A DNA stretch of 64,000 nucleotides from Tetrahymena elliotti 4EA (Eukaryota; Ciliophora; Oligohymenophorea; Hymenostomatida; Tetrahymenidae). The notes below the pieces were generated by a model. That model had not been told where the DNA came from and ran no database searches. It was given only the letters and a program-made list of their open reading frames with translations. Both the position numbers and the translations under genes were made by a program. Below, piece after piece: positions 26,819 to 40,059 of the stretch (the stretch's first letter is position 1; the number at the start of each line of letters is the position of its first letter). The stretch is from the NCBI GenBank assembly GCA_000231825.2, contig AFXF02001864.1:26396-90395 (forward strand), given 5' to 3'.

Positions 26819-29800
26819 ATGAAGTTACTGAATAGGTATTTAAACCTTTAAGAGCAAAATGAAAATACCAAAAAATCAAAATTGGATAATCATGGATAGC
26901 ACCATTTCAATTACAAACCAGGAAATACTCCTTTTGAGGCTTACTTAAGAGTAAGACCTTTATTCCTACCTGAACAAATGAGAAATCCTTAAAATTCTAT
27001 TGAAGTTCTTGATAGGGAATCTGTTATTTTCAGACATGAGCATCAGCAAGGTCTTAAATCGCTGACAAAAGATAAGCTTTACAGGTAAAAATTGCATTTT
27101 TAAGAATATTTTTTACACCAAAAATTAATCATTTTTTAATTGAATTATTTTTGTCTTTGAAAAAAGATGTTCTAAAACTGTACCACCAGGCGGAAAAACA
27201 AATCAATTACTACAGTTAGGAATACTTGACCTAGCCCATGATGCATTTAAAGGATTAAATTAAGCAATTTTTGTGATTGGAGGAAAGGACTCTGGAAAAA
27301 CTCACACTTTCATAGGAAATGTAGGTGATCCTGGTAAATAGATCTGTTAATTATTTGTATTTAAAACTAAATATTTTTTAAAGAAGAACATGAAATAAAA
27401 TATTTTAAGTCTAAATGAATGAATAAATTGTTATTTCTATTTTAAATTTATAGAGGAATAGGAATAATTTTTTATTTAAGAATAAATATAAAATAAATAT
27501 GCAATAAATAACCTTCACTAGCTTAAGTCAAATTTTAATTTAAATAGGATTATGTTTTTTGATACCAAACACGATTTATTAGCTAAAGTAAAAACATTAT
27601 CCTGATGCTAGAATTTATCTCAGCTGCTTTAGTTTTTAAAATAATTTCAAGGATCTCCTAGCATACACAGGAGAGAGTTTAGAGCATAGATCAACATATA
27701 ATGGGGCATATCTTCCTGGTTTATCAATAAATGATTGCCCAGACATGTAAACCTATTTAACATTTCTTAAAACGGCATTAGTTGTTAATGGCAAAAGAGA
27801 TATCAACAGAGTGAGAGAATTAATTTCTAAGATTTATTCTTTTATTAAATTATTTTTTTTGTGCTTAGGATTTTTCTTAAGCATTCACACTATTCAACTG
27901 TTAACCAGACAAAGAAATATTTATTATAAAATTTACTATTATAAACAACGTTGATGGGGGAAAGGAGTCAGATTAAAAGCAAGCAACAGCTGATTTGTTT
28001 ATAATAGATACAGAATCATATGAATCATTAGATAAGATAGATAGTAAAGGAGTTAATAATGCTATGTTATCATTTAACAATTGCATGAGAACAATATATG
28101 AAATAAATATGAAAATGAGGGAAGATAACTTTGTCCATTATGAACAATCTCCCTTCACTTCTTATTTCAAAGAGTATCTTGGAGGAAAATCAAAAACATA
28201 TATTATTGGAACAGTTTCTCCTTACTCAGGTCATTTAGAAGTAATTTAAATGCAATTTAAATAAGTAATTTAAGATTCTTTTCTATAAAGTATTCCATGA
28301 GAACTGTGAGAGAAGTATAATGGGCATATAAGAGTAAGTCGAATGGATTTTATCATTAAGACCCAACTATAGGTAAGCAAGCTCTTGCATAGGAAGTTGG
28401 ATATCTAAAAATAATGCACAACCACTCAGTCTTAATAGCCTAAGAAATAGCGATGTATCTAAAAAGAAAAAATTTAGTGGAAGAAGAAGAAAAGCAAAAA
28501 GTAAACAATTAATAAAAGAATATAAAAAATAGCTTTTGAGATATTTTATTAAAAGCTTTTCCTACAACATTTATTAACAAATTTATAATATGAAATTAGT
28601 ACATTTAGTTCCTAGGAAGAATCTTCAAGAAAATGTATTATGTGAATAGGATATGTCATGAAAAAATAATAAAGATTATAGAATTAAGAGACCAAATTAC
28701 AGATCTTTGTAGCTAAATTATAGAATTAGAGAAGAGTGTTATGAAAGAGCAGTTAAGATCCCCTGATATCAAAGAATTTTTCTTGGTTAAAATAGTTCCT
28801 CTTATGTATAATTTAGTATATTCTAAAATCTAAAAAGCCTAGCATGTACCAATTTTTTTATTTTTCTTTGAAATTTTAATATTTTTATCATTTATCTTGA
28901 AAAGAGTTTACAAAAGAAAATCAAGATTTTAAAGGCTGAAAATCTCACATTAGTCACACTCAGAAAAGACATTAAAGACTTCAATGAACTTCTCTTAAAA
29001 AAAAATAAACAAATAAATTAGAATCACTAAGATGCTATTTATTGGTTTGCTAGAACATTTTTAGATCATATAAATTGGTCACTTTTTAATTTCTTCAAAT
29101 CCTTTAATCATCCTGATAAAGAAAAGCTTTTAGAGAACAAAGTTAGAGTTGAAAAAACAATAGCTCAGAATTTTTAAAGGATATTCACATCTTTGAATGT
29201 AAATTTTATAATTCTTCTCTACCTAAAATTTATTTAAAATTTATTAAAAAGATCACAGATTAAGATAAATTTGAAGATAAAGCTTTCTCTTATCTAGGAA
29301 TAAGACTTATTGACATTTAGCAAGAAAAAAAAAAAGTAAAAAACTCTGTTTTTGTTTATAAAGCCCCTTCAATAGTTAATCTTAATAAGAGAGCCTCATA
29401 CTTTTCTAACAGTCATCAAGCCGTAAAATCTTATTTTTTAAATTCATAAAAAAAATAAATAAATGTAAGCTTTTCACAATCTAATTATGATTTAATTCAA
29501 ATTTAAATTTTAAATTATTTTTCATATTTAAATCATAACTTAATTAATTCCACCAACAGTCTTGAAATTTGATTACAAAATTAAATTTTATCAAATAAAT
29601 AAATTTAATAACTATGTTTGTAAACAATTTTTAATTAAAGGAGGTGATTTGAATTTAATTTTTTATTTTAAACTAAATACTCTTATTCTTAACTTTACTT
29701 ATTTTAACTAGTAATTATTTGAGATTGAAACTAAATACTGTCATTATTATCTTTACAAAAGTAAATTAATGACATGCAGATATCTTAAGTTGCAAATATT

Positions 29801-31779
29801 TGCAGTTTATTTTAAATGTTAAATATTTGTTTAACTGAATTAAAAAGAAATTTTTTGTTTCAAAAAATGAAATTTAAATAAGCTTTTGCCATTAATTTAT
29901 TATCCTCTTTTTAATTTTGAACATAAAAATTATAAAATTAAAAAAAAATAATGGAATAAATGAAATCATTTGTTAAATTAATAGAGTCGTAACCACCTTG
30001 AAGATGATGGACATCTTTCTTCAACTTAGAATATCCTTAGAAAATAATTGAGTTCTGTATTTGATTTGCCATCTTCTGCTGTCCTTATTAAATCAAGCGT
30101 TAAAACAGAATATAAAACTAAGAAAAATAAGAAAAATTCTAAGTCGTTCAATAGCTTAGAAGAAAAAGGATCTGATGATGAAGATTAAAGTGATGAAGAA
30201 TATGAATTTTAGGTTATAAATCCAGGAACTCCTATTTACCAAAAGAGGAAATACAAATAAATGAGAAGGATATCATAAAAAAACTCTTCATAGAGCATAA
30301 AAAATAAGAGAGATAATTCTCATGCTTACTTATTTGGTGATAACTAATTTGAAGAAGATGAATCTAACAATCTCATTTAAAACAGCAAAATTTTTGATAA
30401 TGAGCCTGTACATATTCCAAGATTATAGTTACCCACTATTGATATCTAAACAAACAAAAACAGCATAAAAATTTTTAGAAAAATCTAATCAACTAACTCT
30501 CGTACTCAATCAGTAAATAATAGCTACTAACTTAACAATTCTTAGCTTGCATAAATTTAAAATGGAAACATATTTTCTTAACCTGCTAGTGAGGTTAATT
30601 CGAATTCATACAGACAATCAAATATAATAGCTCTTATTTAAGACCTTAAAAATAACCAACAAAATACTCATACAAAGTATATTTTATTTTTTTCCTTTTA
30701 TTTATTAAAATAATTTTGAATAAATTAATTAAATAAATATACAAAGAACAAACAAGATGAACAAATCGTTTGAGGAACCAGGGTATTAGATGAAGGATCC
30801 TGATGATACTTAAACTGAAACTATAACATTTGGTATCTCTAAAAAAGATAGATTTGAAAAAGAATAAATTTAAGAAAATTTCGAAACTTAAGATTTGACA
30901 AACCAGCAACATAGGAATTAAAAGAATTAAGAAGATGAATTTAAGGACCATAATAATTCTTTATTAAATGCTATTTCTACATAAAGAAATTACTAATTGT
31001 AATCAGAGTAATCTAGTGAATTTATTTACACTAACAGATCTGATGCACTTGTTGATAGTCATAATGATAAAAGTAATAAATAAATTCCTATTGTATAATC
31101 AGAAGATCTCTACTATAAGGATATTTAGTTAAAGAGTTAATTTAATGATAAGCTAGTTATTAATGTTAATTTATTCAAAAATGACCTAGATAAATATAAG
31201 CTTCCCTTCTCTATTAAGAGAATATTTAATGGTAACTAAATAAATAGATAATAGTAAGCTGAATCACCAACTAAAAAAGTCAGATAGTAATCTATCTAAG
31301 GAAATGCTAATGATTTTTTCAGCCCCTAACTACCAAAAATACCTCCTAAAAACAGTTTTTTCAATAGATAATCAGAAATAGCTAAACAATATTAAAAAAA
31401 TTATCAATCATCTGTTGATATTAAAAGTCACAATAATAATAACTTGCAAAGATAGAATGATTAAATGTTCTCAAATAAATCAATATATCAAGATAGCCTA
31501 TAAGCTCTAATATAAAATTTTTCATCTCCTTTCAAAAGATATACAACAGTCGAAAACGTTTTTACTAATAACGATAACATATTAGAAGATCAACCTCTGC
31601 TTTCAACAAAGTCAGTCAGCATGAAACAGAAAATGTTAATGAAAAAATAATATTATGCTCTAAGAAGAAAAAAAGAACAACCTAAATTCAGGTCCAACAA
31701 TATTCAATAAATTGCTCATAAATCAGAAACAGACTTAGATTTAGATTAAAACTAAGCATCCCAGCAAATTGCTTCTTGA
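26819..31779 (+). CDS. Atypical kinesin-like protein
   Basis: Ten exons: 26819-27084, 27167-27333, 27548-27810, 27869-28240, 28291-28500, 28609-28845, 28905-29198, 29252-29464, 29985-30676 and 30747-31779. They give 1248 aa. The first ~390 residues resemble a kinesin motor: EAYLRVRPLF as first strand, P-loop GGKDSGKT (127-134), and YLGGKSKTYIIGTVSP (336-350) matching the LGG-NSKT-SP block. Two nucleotide-sensing loops are degenerate. Where SSRSH is expected there is DFSQAFTLF (233-241), and where DLAGSE is expected there is IDTESYE (278-284). The protein may bind ATP but lack normal motility. A helical stalk follows (to about 620), and then a ~600-residue Asn/Gln/Ser-rich tail. The junction at 28240 could instead use a donor 24 nt downstream, giving an improbable 26-nt intron. 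Family fairly secure; subfamily unknown. Confidence 0.82.
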
Positions 31780-32532
31780 AAAATTATAAAACTAATTTTT
31801 TATATTTGACAAAAACATCACTCAATTTAATATCAATATATTCTTCAAGTTAAAATATTAATTTAATTTAGTAAATTCCTATTTATTTTAAAAATATATT
31901 CCATAATAAATCTTTCTTAGTAATCAACTTAAATAATATGTTTTAGCCTCTAAAACTATCCAATTATTCATTCTATTATCTCTTTGTTTTTCCTTTAGAA
32001 ATGAACAGGTTTATTTATTTTCAATAGATTAAAAATTGTTCTAAATAATAAAATAAACTCTTAATCAAACAAATAGCACTTGATCAGTAAATGAAAAATT
32101 TTATCAAGTTTTATTTTTACTTAAAAGTTTATAAACATATAAAATATCTAATTTATTTTTAATAGAATGTAAAAAAGATGTAAGAAGCTTGATCAAATCA
32201 AACAAATAAAAATGTTTTTTAAAATTAATTTTATATCAAATAATTTATCATTAAAATTTATTTACTCTTAAGTTCTATTTATTATTCAAAGTATATAAAT
32301 ATGAGTTAAAATAATTTACTGATTAATCTGATAAATTCAAGATAATAAGAAACAATTTGATAAAATAAAAAATTTTTACCTTTTTGATTGATTGATTAAT
32401 AAATGAATAAGATATATTTGAATTTGTTGAATAATTAAATTAGATATTTTAATTAAAACAAAAAAGAAAAGTAAATAAATATACAAATTATTTAAATAAA
32501 TTAGATTTATCATTTTCAATTGATTTACTCAT
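31780..32532. other. Convergent intergenic spacer
   Basis: A 0.75-kb spacer between the convergent kinesin-like and 971-aa genes. It is AT-rich, with no supported gene, repeat or RNA. Confidence 0.6.
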
Positions 32533-35448
32533 TCATTCATTTATTAACTAGATTTTATTCAAAACTTTAATAGAAGAAGATGCGTTTTCGTATTATGCAA
32601 TTTACCATTCAATTGAATTATTTTATTTTTATTAAAAGTTATTTTATTTTAAGTTTTCAAAGTTGCACTAAGAAACTTCTATTTTTGTTACTGATTTACC
32701 TGCTTTCATGAATTCTTTCCTCATATAAATATAAATTTCTATTTCTAAAACTTTTAAATTTTCTTCTGATAATTAATTAAGTGTATTTATATAAAGTAAA
32801 ATGGATTTATCTTAAACTTCATGAGGTAAATGGTAACAAATATTGTCTTTAGAAAGCTTAGATTAACTAAAACAAATATCTTACTAAGATTGTAGATCCC
32901 TAAACTTAATTAGCTCTATATTATCTTTTTAGAATATTTTTTCTAGCATTTCTGGTTTTCTACTTACAAAAAAGACATTGATAAATTCATGTGATTTAAA
33001 ATTGAGTGGAACTAAAGATATATCTATAAAATTAGGTAAAAAATTATATACAGTAGCTTATTTTTTAAAGTGGATTCTGCCAAACAAATCATTAGGTTAA
33101 GTCTTGTAGAATAAAAGAGTGATTTAACAACATAATTAATCTAATTGGATTTCTGCTTCTTAAAATCCACTTTGGAAATCTTGAATCTTACAAATTTACT
33201 TTTAGGATTATTCATCAAAAATGGTAAGATCATAATTTTAAAATGGAGAGTCGAAGTAAATATAAATAGATTATTTTTTATTTTAAAACCTTAATACTCT
33301 ATTTTCTTATTTCAAATTTCTTAGTTTGTTAGGAGACTATTGAAGTTCAGATGATTCAGTATTCAAATTAATTGTTTTTTTATCAATAATTTTAATTTAT
33401 TAAATTTGTTTGATTAATGTTTCTTTAATAAGTTCTAAGTCAGTTGGTTGTGTTTAAATAATTTAATATTAATTTATCATATGCTGTTTTATCTTTTAAA
33501 TAATATTTTGTTTACTCTTTTATTTGCTAATTGTTTATTAAGAAATATTCTCTTTTTGTTTTATTTCTATGTTTCGATTTCCATCATCTTAATTACAAGC
33601 AATGAGTAAATTTTAATTTTATTATTATAGGTTTTTCTTAGGTTAGTGTATAGTGATACTGTTTATATTTAACTAAAGATTATTTTTATTTTTATTGTTA
33701 TTTTAATTTGTTTCCTTCTCATTAATAGTATGTTGATCTAAAGAGATATGTTACTTTCTTTATAGAGGCTTAAGGGTTATTCTATTATCCCTTTTTATCA
33801 ATTAATTTTCAGTTTTTTGGAGAAGGGCTAAATTATTTAATTAGATGCTTTAATTTACTTTATTTAAGAACAATTAATTTTAATTTATTTTGTTTTAATT
33901 TTGAGTTTCAACTGAACTTTATCTTGTTTAAAATTAAGAATAATCAAAGATGTAAATTGTTTATAAAATCTCTTTTTATAACAGTAAAACTACTTTTTCC
34001 CTTTTAAAAGCTAGATATTCACCTATAAAATTGATCAAACTAGCTCTTGAAATTTAATTTGGATTGTTAATTATTGCTTTTTCTTAATTTAATATCTTAT
34101 TGCATATCTATTGAATTGTCTAAATAAATACATTTACTTATTCATTTTCATTACTTTCGCTGTTTAAAAATTTATCGAATTATTATATTTGCTGCATTCC
34201 AGAATTAAGCTGTTCTTTTATAAAACTAAATAGTTTTCGGAATTAATCAATTTCTATTTTTTAAGAATAGTTGCTAACATAATTTATTAGTTGCTAAAAG
34301 TCTTAAAAGTTAGGCATAGCACTCTATTTTGATTCATTTTTAGAAATATTTTCTTAAACATTAAACATAATAATCATCAATTCATATTTCTCAATAAGCC
34401 CTTGAGTTTTTTCATATACCTTAATCAAAGGAGAAAAAGCATATTTTTATAGTTTAAATTAATCCTAGAAAAAGCAAATTTATTAATAGAATTTCTAAAT
34501 ATTTTGATATGCATTAATAAAGTTGTTTGTATTTTCTAGAGTATTTTATATAATTTAGGATATGAATTACTTAAGTTCCCATTCACATAAATGAATGACT
34601 TAAAAATCAATGTTCATTTTAAGGTAGTAATAAATGAAATTCTCAAATAAAAAATTATAATTTTAAATGATGTCTATTTTATTTACTTTAAGTTTTTCAA
34701 AAATATTTGTAATAGAATACTGTTTGTGTTCTTTAAAAAAGTGCAAAAATATTTCATATCTAGGTTTAATAAAAGTTATTCCCTCAATAATATTGCTAAG
34801 TGTTGACACATCTTTTTCTTACTACCTTTTTATAAAATCATCTTCGTATGGCTGTGCAGCCCTTATAAGCATTTTCATTTCCTTTTCAAATTATTCTAAA
34901 AATTCCTAGTTTTACTCTTGTAAGCTTTCAGGAGGACCACATGTAAATATTTTAGGTTTCAGTTTTTAGTTTTCTTCAATTTTGTTAGAAATAAACATTA
35001 AATTTTAAATTGATATTTGTTATTATCTAAATTTCTAAGTCTTTTACAAGTCAGTTGGCTATTGAAATATATTCAGTTCAGCTTATAGCTAAGAAAATAA
35101 CTTACTTAATTAATTAATAGCTTAACATTACATTACATCTAGAAAGGATAACATTTATTCAAAGAAATATTTATCTGCAGGAAGTGTATAAAACCTAGAA
35201 CTAAAATTAAACTTTCCAAAAATAGCTTTCATATCAATCAAAACACTAGCAATATTTTAAAATATTTTTTACCCTTTCAGCCCAGTTTGATCAGCTACCT
35301 CCATTAATAAGTAAAGACTAGGTAAACAAAAATCAATAACTTCTTTTTGATATTCTTCTTAATTTGAATTCAAAGAAAACTTTTCATAAAAGAATAACTC
35401 CAAAGAATTTACAATTCTATTATAATTTTCTCTCACTTCATTAATCAT
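32533..35448 (-). CDS. Large unknown protein, single exon
   Basis: An uninterrupted frame of 971 aa, from ATG at 35448 to TGA at 32533. The N-terminal ~480 residues look folded and largely helical (for example EVIDFCLPSLYLLMEVADQT). They have regular Leu/Phe/Tyr content and scattered Gln, with no membrane segments. Residues ~560-720 are Gln/Asn-rich low complexity. The C-terminal ~200 residues return to ordered composition with beta-strand character (IYIYFDSPFQNYDLTIFDEQ; PNFIDISLVPLNFKSHEFIN) and could be a C2-like or other beta domain, but I cannot name it. A possible upstream in-frame ATG at 35511 would add 21 residues; I preferred 35448 because the extension is AT-rich and unlike coding sequence. 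The next gene upstream ends 285 bp away on the same strand. Confidence 0.78.
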
Positions 35449-35732
35449 TTACTTTTTTTCCTTTTTAAATAATTTAAATTAGACTAAAATAATTTGATTT
35501 TATTACTTCATTTAATTATTATTTAATCTCTTTAGCTCTCGTTAGAAATGGTTTAGTCAAAAAATAACTAAGCATCAAAATACTTCCTCTCTAAAGAAAA
35601 TTTCTTGCTGAGTCAACAAATTCCTCTTTTTTTCAATTAAAAGAATCAATAAAAATTTCAATTTTATCAAAATTTTATAATTTTATCTTAAAGAAAATCA
35701 AAAAATTAAAATTAATTTTGTCAAATAATAAT

Positions 35733-37887
35733 TCAGTTTCTTAAAATGAAATAAAACTTAACTCTAAAGCTCAAGTTTTTCAATAGAAAATAATAAATTA
35801 AAAGTTAAATTGATATCTGTTGAGTTAGTTTTCCATTATAAAGCATGAAGTTAATATTTTGATTTGTGGCTAAATCTTAAAATATTAAATGATTTCTTTC
35901 CAAAATTGAAGAGTTTTTAGAAATAATTTTACAGAGAATAATTTAGAATTTGTTGACAGGTGTATGAGTGATTGAGGAGATTTCACATGAAAGTGAGTTT
36001 TGAAGTTAGATTACATTAAAAATAGAAAGACTTTGTATATATTTAAAGTCATTCTCAAAATCTGTCAATATATTTTTCCATATTTATTCATATTGCGACA
36101 TTTAATCTAGAACATTTTAAGCAAGTTTTTTTGTCAATATTTGATTTTTTGTGTTGAATTCCTAGATTTAAAAAGTCAAGAAATAAATAAGATTTTTAAA
36201 AAAAATGAATTACACTTTAAATATTTTGCAAATACTTTTGAATCCTAATCCTTTGATCTATAAAATAAATTAAATTTTCAAACAAGGTTATGTAATCTCT
36301 AATATCTAATCTTTTTAACAAAATATGTTTATTTAATTGTAATTTAGAATATGTTACACTGCTCTTTAAGTTATTTTATCCATTTTGCAATAATTATTTT
36401 CATCTCTTTGCAGGGTTGTTTTTGCAGATAATATCATAGATTAGTGGATTCTACTTGCTTCTTCAATCAATTTAATGCATCTTTCTTTTTGTTTGGTCAA
36501 AGAAAACAAATCAAACTTGCTGGCTAAAACCTTTTTAGTAATTTCCTCAAAATATTTGTTGAACCTTCTCTCTTATTTAGAGAAAGTGTCTATAAAGTGC
36601 TTTAAAGAAAACACAGTTGCATTGTTTTTAAAGCTGTCCAAATAAATATTGAATTCACTTTCACTTAATATGATTTATCCCAAAAATTCATAAAATTTAT
36701 CGTGCTAAATTTCTTCTTCAGCCTTATCTAATATGCTTTGTCTTCCACTATCTTTTCCTCCCTTAAAAAAGCTGCTTTGTCTGTTTAATATTTTTAAAAT
36801 AATTATTCAGTTTTATATTTCAAATTATTAGTGCATATTAATAAACCAAGCTTCAAACTAAAAAACAAAATAACAAACTCTTAAATTAATGAGTATCAAA
36901 CCAAGATTAATAAATCATAAGGATAGATCATATGAAATTTAAGGCGAAGTAAATATTATATCATTTTCAGAATTATAAAAATGTTTACAAGCTTTTTCTG
37001 TGCAAAGAAGTATTTGATTTTGAGTTTAAAGAATGGGGAGATGGAATTTATTTAGAGCTGTTCATGTGAGCTTAATAAGAGGACTGAATATGAAATGTTT
37101 TTTTTAAATTAAATCTTTTAGAAGAGGTATTTCTAGAGGTTAGACTTGTGCTTTAGATTCTATTTGATTTATGTTTATCGATATCAAGTGATGGCAATCT
37201 ATATGAATCTAATCTTTGTTCATTTCTTGTAAAGGATATTGATTGGTTCAGTGGAGTTTTAGAAGGAAGAAAATCTATAGAAGTATGTAAATTTCTTATG
37301 TTTTTATCTTATTATATTGAGCAATAAAGACTATATCTAGTAGGACTATTTTCATATTTGTCAACATAATCTTATAAAGAAGTTGCATTAGAACTACTCC
37401 CATAATTATTCGTAAATTATTGCATAAGAGACTACTTTTTATTTTATATTGGTGAATCATTTGATGCTGTTGTATGGCTGTTATTTGTATTTGAACTCTA
37501 AGTAGCTGTCCTTAATTAAGATGATTTTAATCTGGTATTACTGCTAAAAAAAGATTTATTTAAAGGATTTTAATTTTCATCAAGAGTTTTTAAGGTATAT
37601 CCATCTAACAGTGTTGTTTATTGATCCCTAATGATTGATTTTGATTTAGGTAATTACTCTTCTTATTATACTTTTTCTAAACTTTGATATCTATTTCGAT
37701 TAGAAATAACTCCTTGATTGACTACATTGCTTCGAAAATTTTTATTGAGAGGAGATCCCTATTTTTGAAAGATCACCTTCCTATTGCTTGCTGAGTTTGG
37801 AGATTTTTGAGAAGGAGAATTATTTCTATTGCTTTTAATAGCTATTTGAGAAATATCTAATTCCTTTAATTTTGTTTTGAATTTCAT
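35733..37887 (-). CDS. Ser/Asn-rich protein with helical C-terminus
   Basis: Four exons: 36989-37887, 36358-36780, 36214-36310 and 35733-36161. They give 615 aa. The N-terminal ~300 residues are Ser/Asn/Thr/Lys-rich and look disordered, with many S-P and R-x-x-S sites (SPSQKSPNSASNRK). The C-terminal half is helical: HFIDTFSKQERRFNKYFEEI, then a run of long amphipathic helices through NVLDQMSQYEQIWKNILTDF. This layout suggests a phospho-regulated structural protein with a coiled-coil domain, perhaps of the ciliate cortex or cytoskeleton, but that is inference from composition only. Both small-exon junctions use the second GT of a GTGT donor, which is the only choice that keeps phase. Family not recognised. 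Confidence 0.72.
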
Positions 37888-39428
37888 AATTAATTTTTTT
37901 AAGGAGATTGTAAAATAGTTGATTTATTTATTGATCCTTATTAATATTAATTGATTATTTTTTTGATTTCAATGCTTGTTTCTTTGCTTATTTGCTTTTT
38001 TTGTTTGACCAAGCGAATTAATTAAGCAAGCAAGGTCTAATTACATTTAATTGCAAAAATACTTGTTGTTAAATTTGTTAATGGTCTTTTTAATTAAATT
38101 ATTATTAAAAAATAATGTGGTTGTAAATATCTTTTGCTTGTAGATATCCTAATAATTGTTAATTTCGTGGTTAAATTTTAATTTCATAAAAATATTATTA
38201 TTTATTGATTTAAAGATAATTAATTATTACTTTATATTTCGCTTAAAGATTTTTTCAAATATTTATTGAAAACTCTAATTTTCATTACTTTTGTTTACTT
38301 ATTTAATCATTTTTCAGATGTTTTAATAATAGCCTTGTTATCAACAATTAAATTTCTAAAATAAATGAAATTAATAATTGCTTTACGAATATAAGTTGGC
38401 TTGTTGTGAATAAATGAATAATATTAAATTTCAATCTATGCTTAAAATTCTTAATATTTTATTCTGAGCTTTTCGAATTCAATAATTTTTCTTCTTTTTA
38501 ATAGTTAAATTTGCTATTTCTAAGCAAACAAACAAATAAATAAATAAATAAATAAACTTGATTTACCAACAAACATAAATTTTAATTATATAAATTTGTA
38601 GGTATTGTTTAGGTATGTGTTTCTTTTTTAAAAAACGAAAAGAATAAGTTTAAGCAATTTTTATTTTAAAGTTCCTAAATCATTTAAAAATTAATTTTAA
38701 ATTTGAAAGAAGAAAAAATGTATTTTAGGAATGCTAAAAAACTAAGTGAATGTCAAGTGATTTCTAAAATTAAATTGTGATAAATCAATCAATCACTTTA
38801 AACCATGTAAACATCAAAAGAATTTTTTCTAAACCCTTTGAAAATAAATGGTTTTAATCCTCTATAAAATTAAAAAGATGAAGAAAATTTGCAAATTTTG
38901 TTAGGAATAACTTATTCAATTTATGTTAATTTTTAAAATATTGTTTATTTTTCTACAATTCTTTAATATAAGTTTGATTTCTTCTTCAATATAAAAATTT
39001 AATAATACTTTTGATTGGTTCTTTTATTCAAATTAACAAAACTGTTTTTGTTTACTTATTTTATTATAATAAGTAGATATAAATATTCTTAAGAAGGCTA
39101 GTTCCTTCTTAATTTGAGAATTAAATGTGAAAATAAAGTAAAATAATTAAATAATTAGGATTTAAATATCTTAAATATACAATTTAATTTAGTGATAGAA
39201 ATATTAAATAAAACCTTACATATTATTTTATTGAGCAGATTTTATTAAAAATAGAATATAAATAAATGGAAAAAGAGATAGATGAATATCATTTTTAGAA
39301 TTTTATAATAGAGTTAAATTGAAAATGTTCAAAACTTGATATGCAAAGAAGAAGCATCTGCACATTAGTAATTAATTAGTTATTTATTTAGCTAAAATTA
39401 TTAAATATTTTGAAAAAATGTTAAATTT
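37888..39428. other. Intergenic spacer with microsatellite
   Basis: A 1.5-kb AT-rich spacer. The only distinct element is an AATA-type microsatellite at about 38534-38555, preceded by CAAA repeats. No coding frame was found on either strand. Confidence 0.6.
38534..38555. repeat. AAAT microsatellite
   Basis: About five and a half copies of a 4-bp AATA/AAAT unit, immediately preceded by two CAAA units. Ordinary simple sequence in an AT-rich spacer. Confidence 0.9.
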
Positions 39429-40059
39429 TCAATTATAAGGAATAGTCTTTCCTTGCTTAGCAAGAACATATCTACAAAAGAAATTAATTTATTCTCTATT
39501 TCTTCTTCTTTAAGATTCTACTCTTTCAGCTCTCCTTTAATGTCCAGGCATAAGGATCTTTAATTTAATTGAAGTTGAATTAATAAAAAATGTTAAAATT
39601 ATTTTTGATATTTTAAGCTCAAACTCTATTTAGTTTTGACATAAAACATTGAATTTCTAGAAATTCTAACAATGTGAATAATAAAAAGCTAATTAATTAT
39701 TACTTCAAGCATTCTTGGATGTTTGTATTTAAAAATGTGGATCTTCAAGGGATCTGTTTTAAGTTTAAAATATTAAATATTTAGATTTTCTTATCTCAAA
39801 AATGCAATCAATTATTTTTACTGTAATCCTTATAAATTGCCTTTACTTCACGCTTAATTTAACCAGGTCTAAGGGCTCCATGACTATTAATAATTAAGAT
39901 TATTTTTGTTTCAATTCAATAACATAGTAAAGAAAAGGCTTCAAGTAAACCTAAAATAAGTAATTGAAGTTTTTATCATTATAATATTTACGCAACTTCC
40001 TTAAAGTAGTGCTTTGTAATAGAGTTAACAATAAACTATGAAAGCTAGTTGGGATTCAT
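39429..40059 (-). CDS. Small basic protein, unknown
   Basis: Four short exons: 39992-40059, 39822-39883, 39704-39753 and 39429-39557. Phases match and they give 102 aa. The first three exons look convincingly coding. They read MNPNQLSQFIVNSITKHYF, then KEVAHGALRPGQIKREVKAIYKDY, then a Lys/His-rich segment ending KHPRMLE. The last exon in this frame is Arg-rich (HQRRAERVESQRRRNREQ) and less certain. Its alternative frame would read DPYAWTLKES before a stop, but would need a non-GT donor. The small size, positive charge and lack of a signal or membrane segment would suit a ribosomal or mitochondrial accessory protein; that is only a guess. Isolated between two long spacers. Confidence 0.55.

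Noticed and set aside
28241..28290. Alternative 26-nt intron in the kinesin gene (donor at 28265)
   Set aside because: It keeps frame, but would be far shorter than any other intron here; the 50-nt intron also keeps frame and fits the length distribution.
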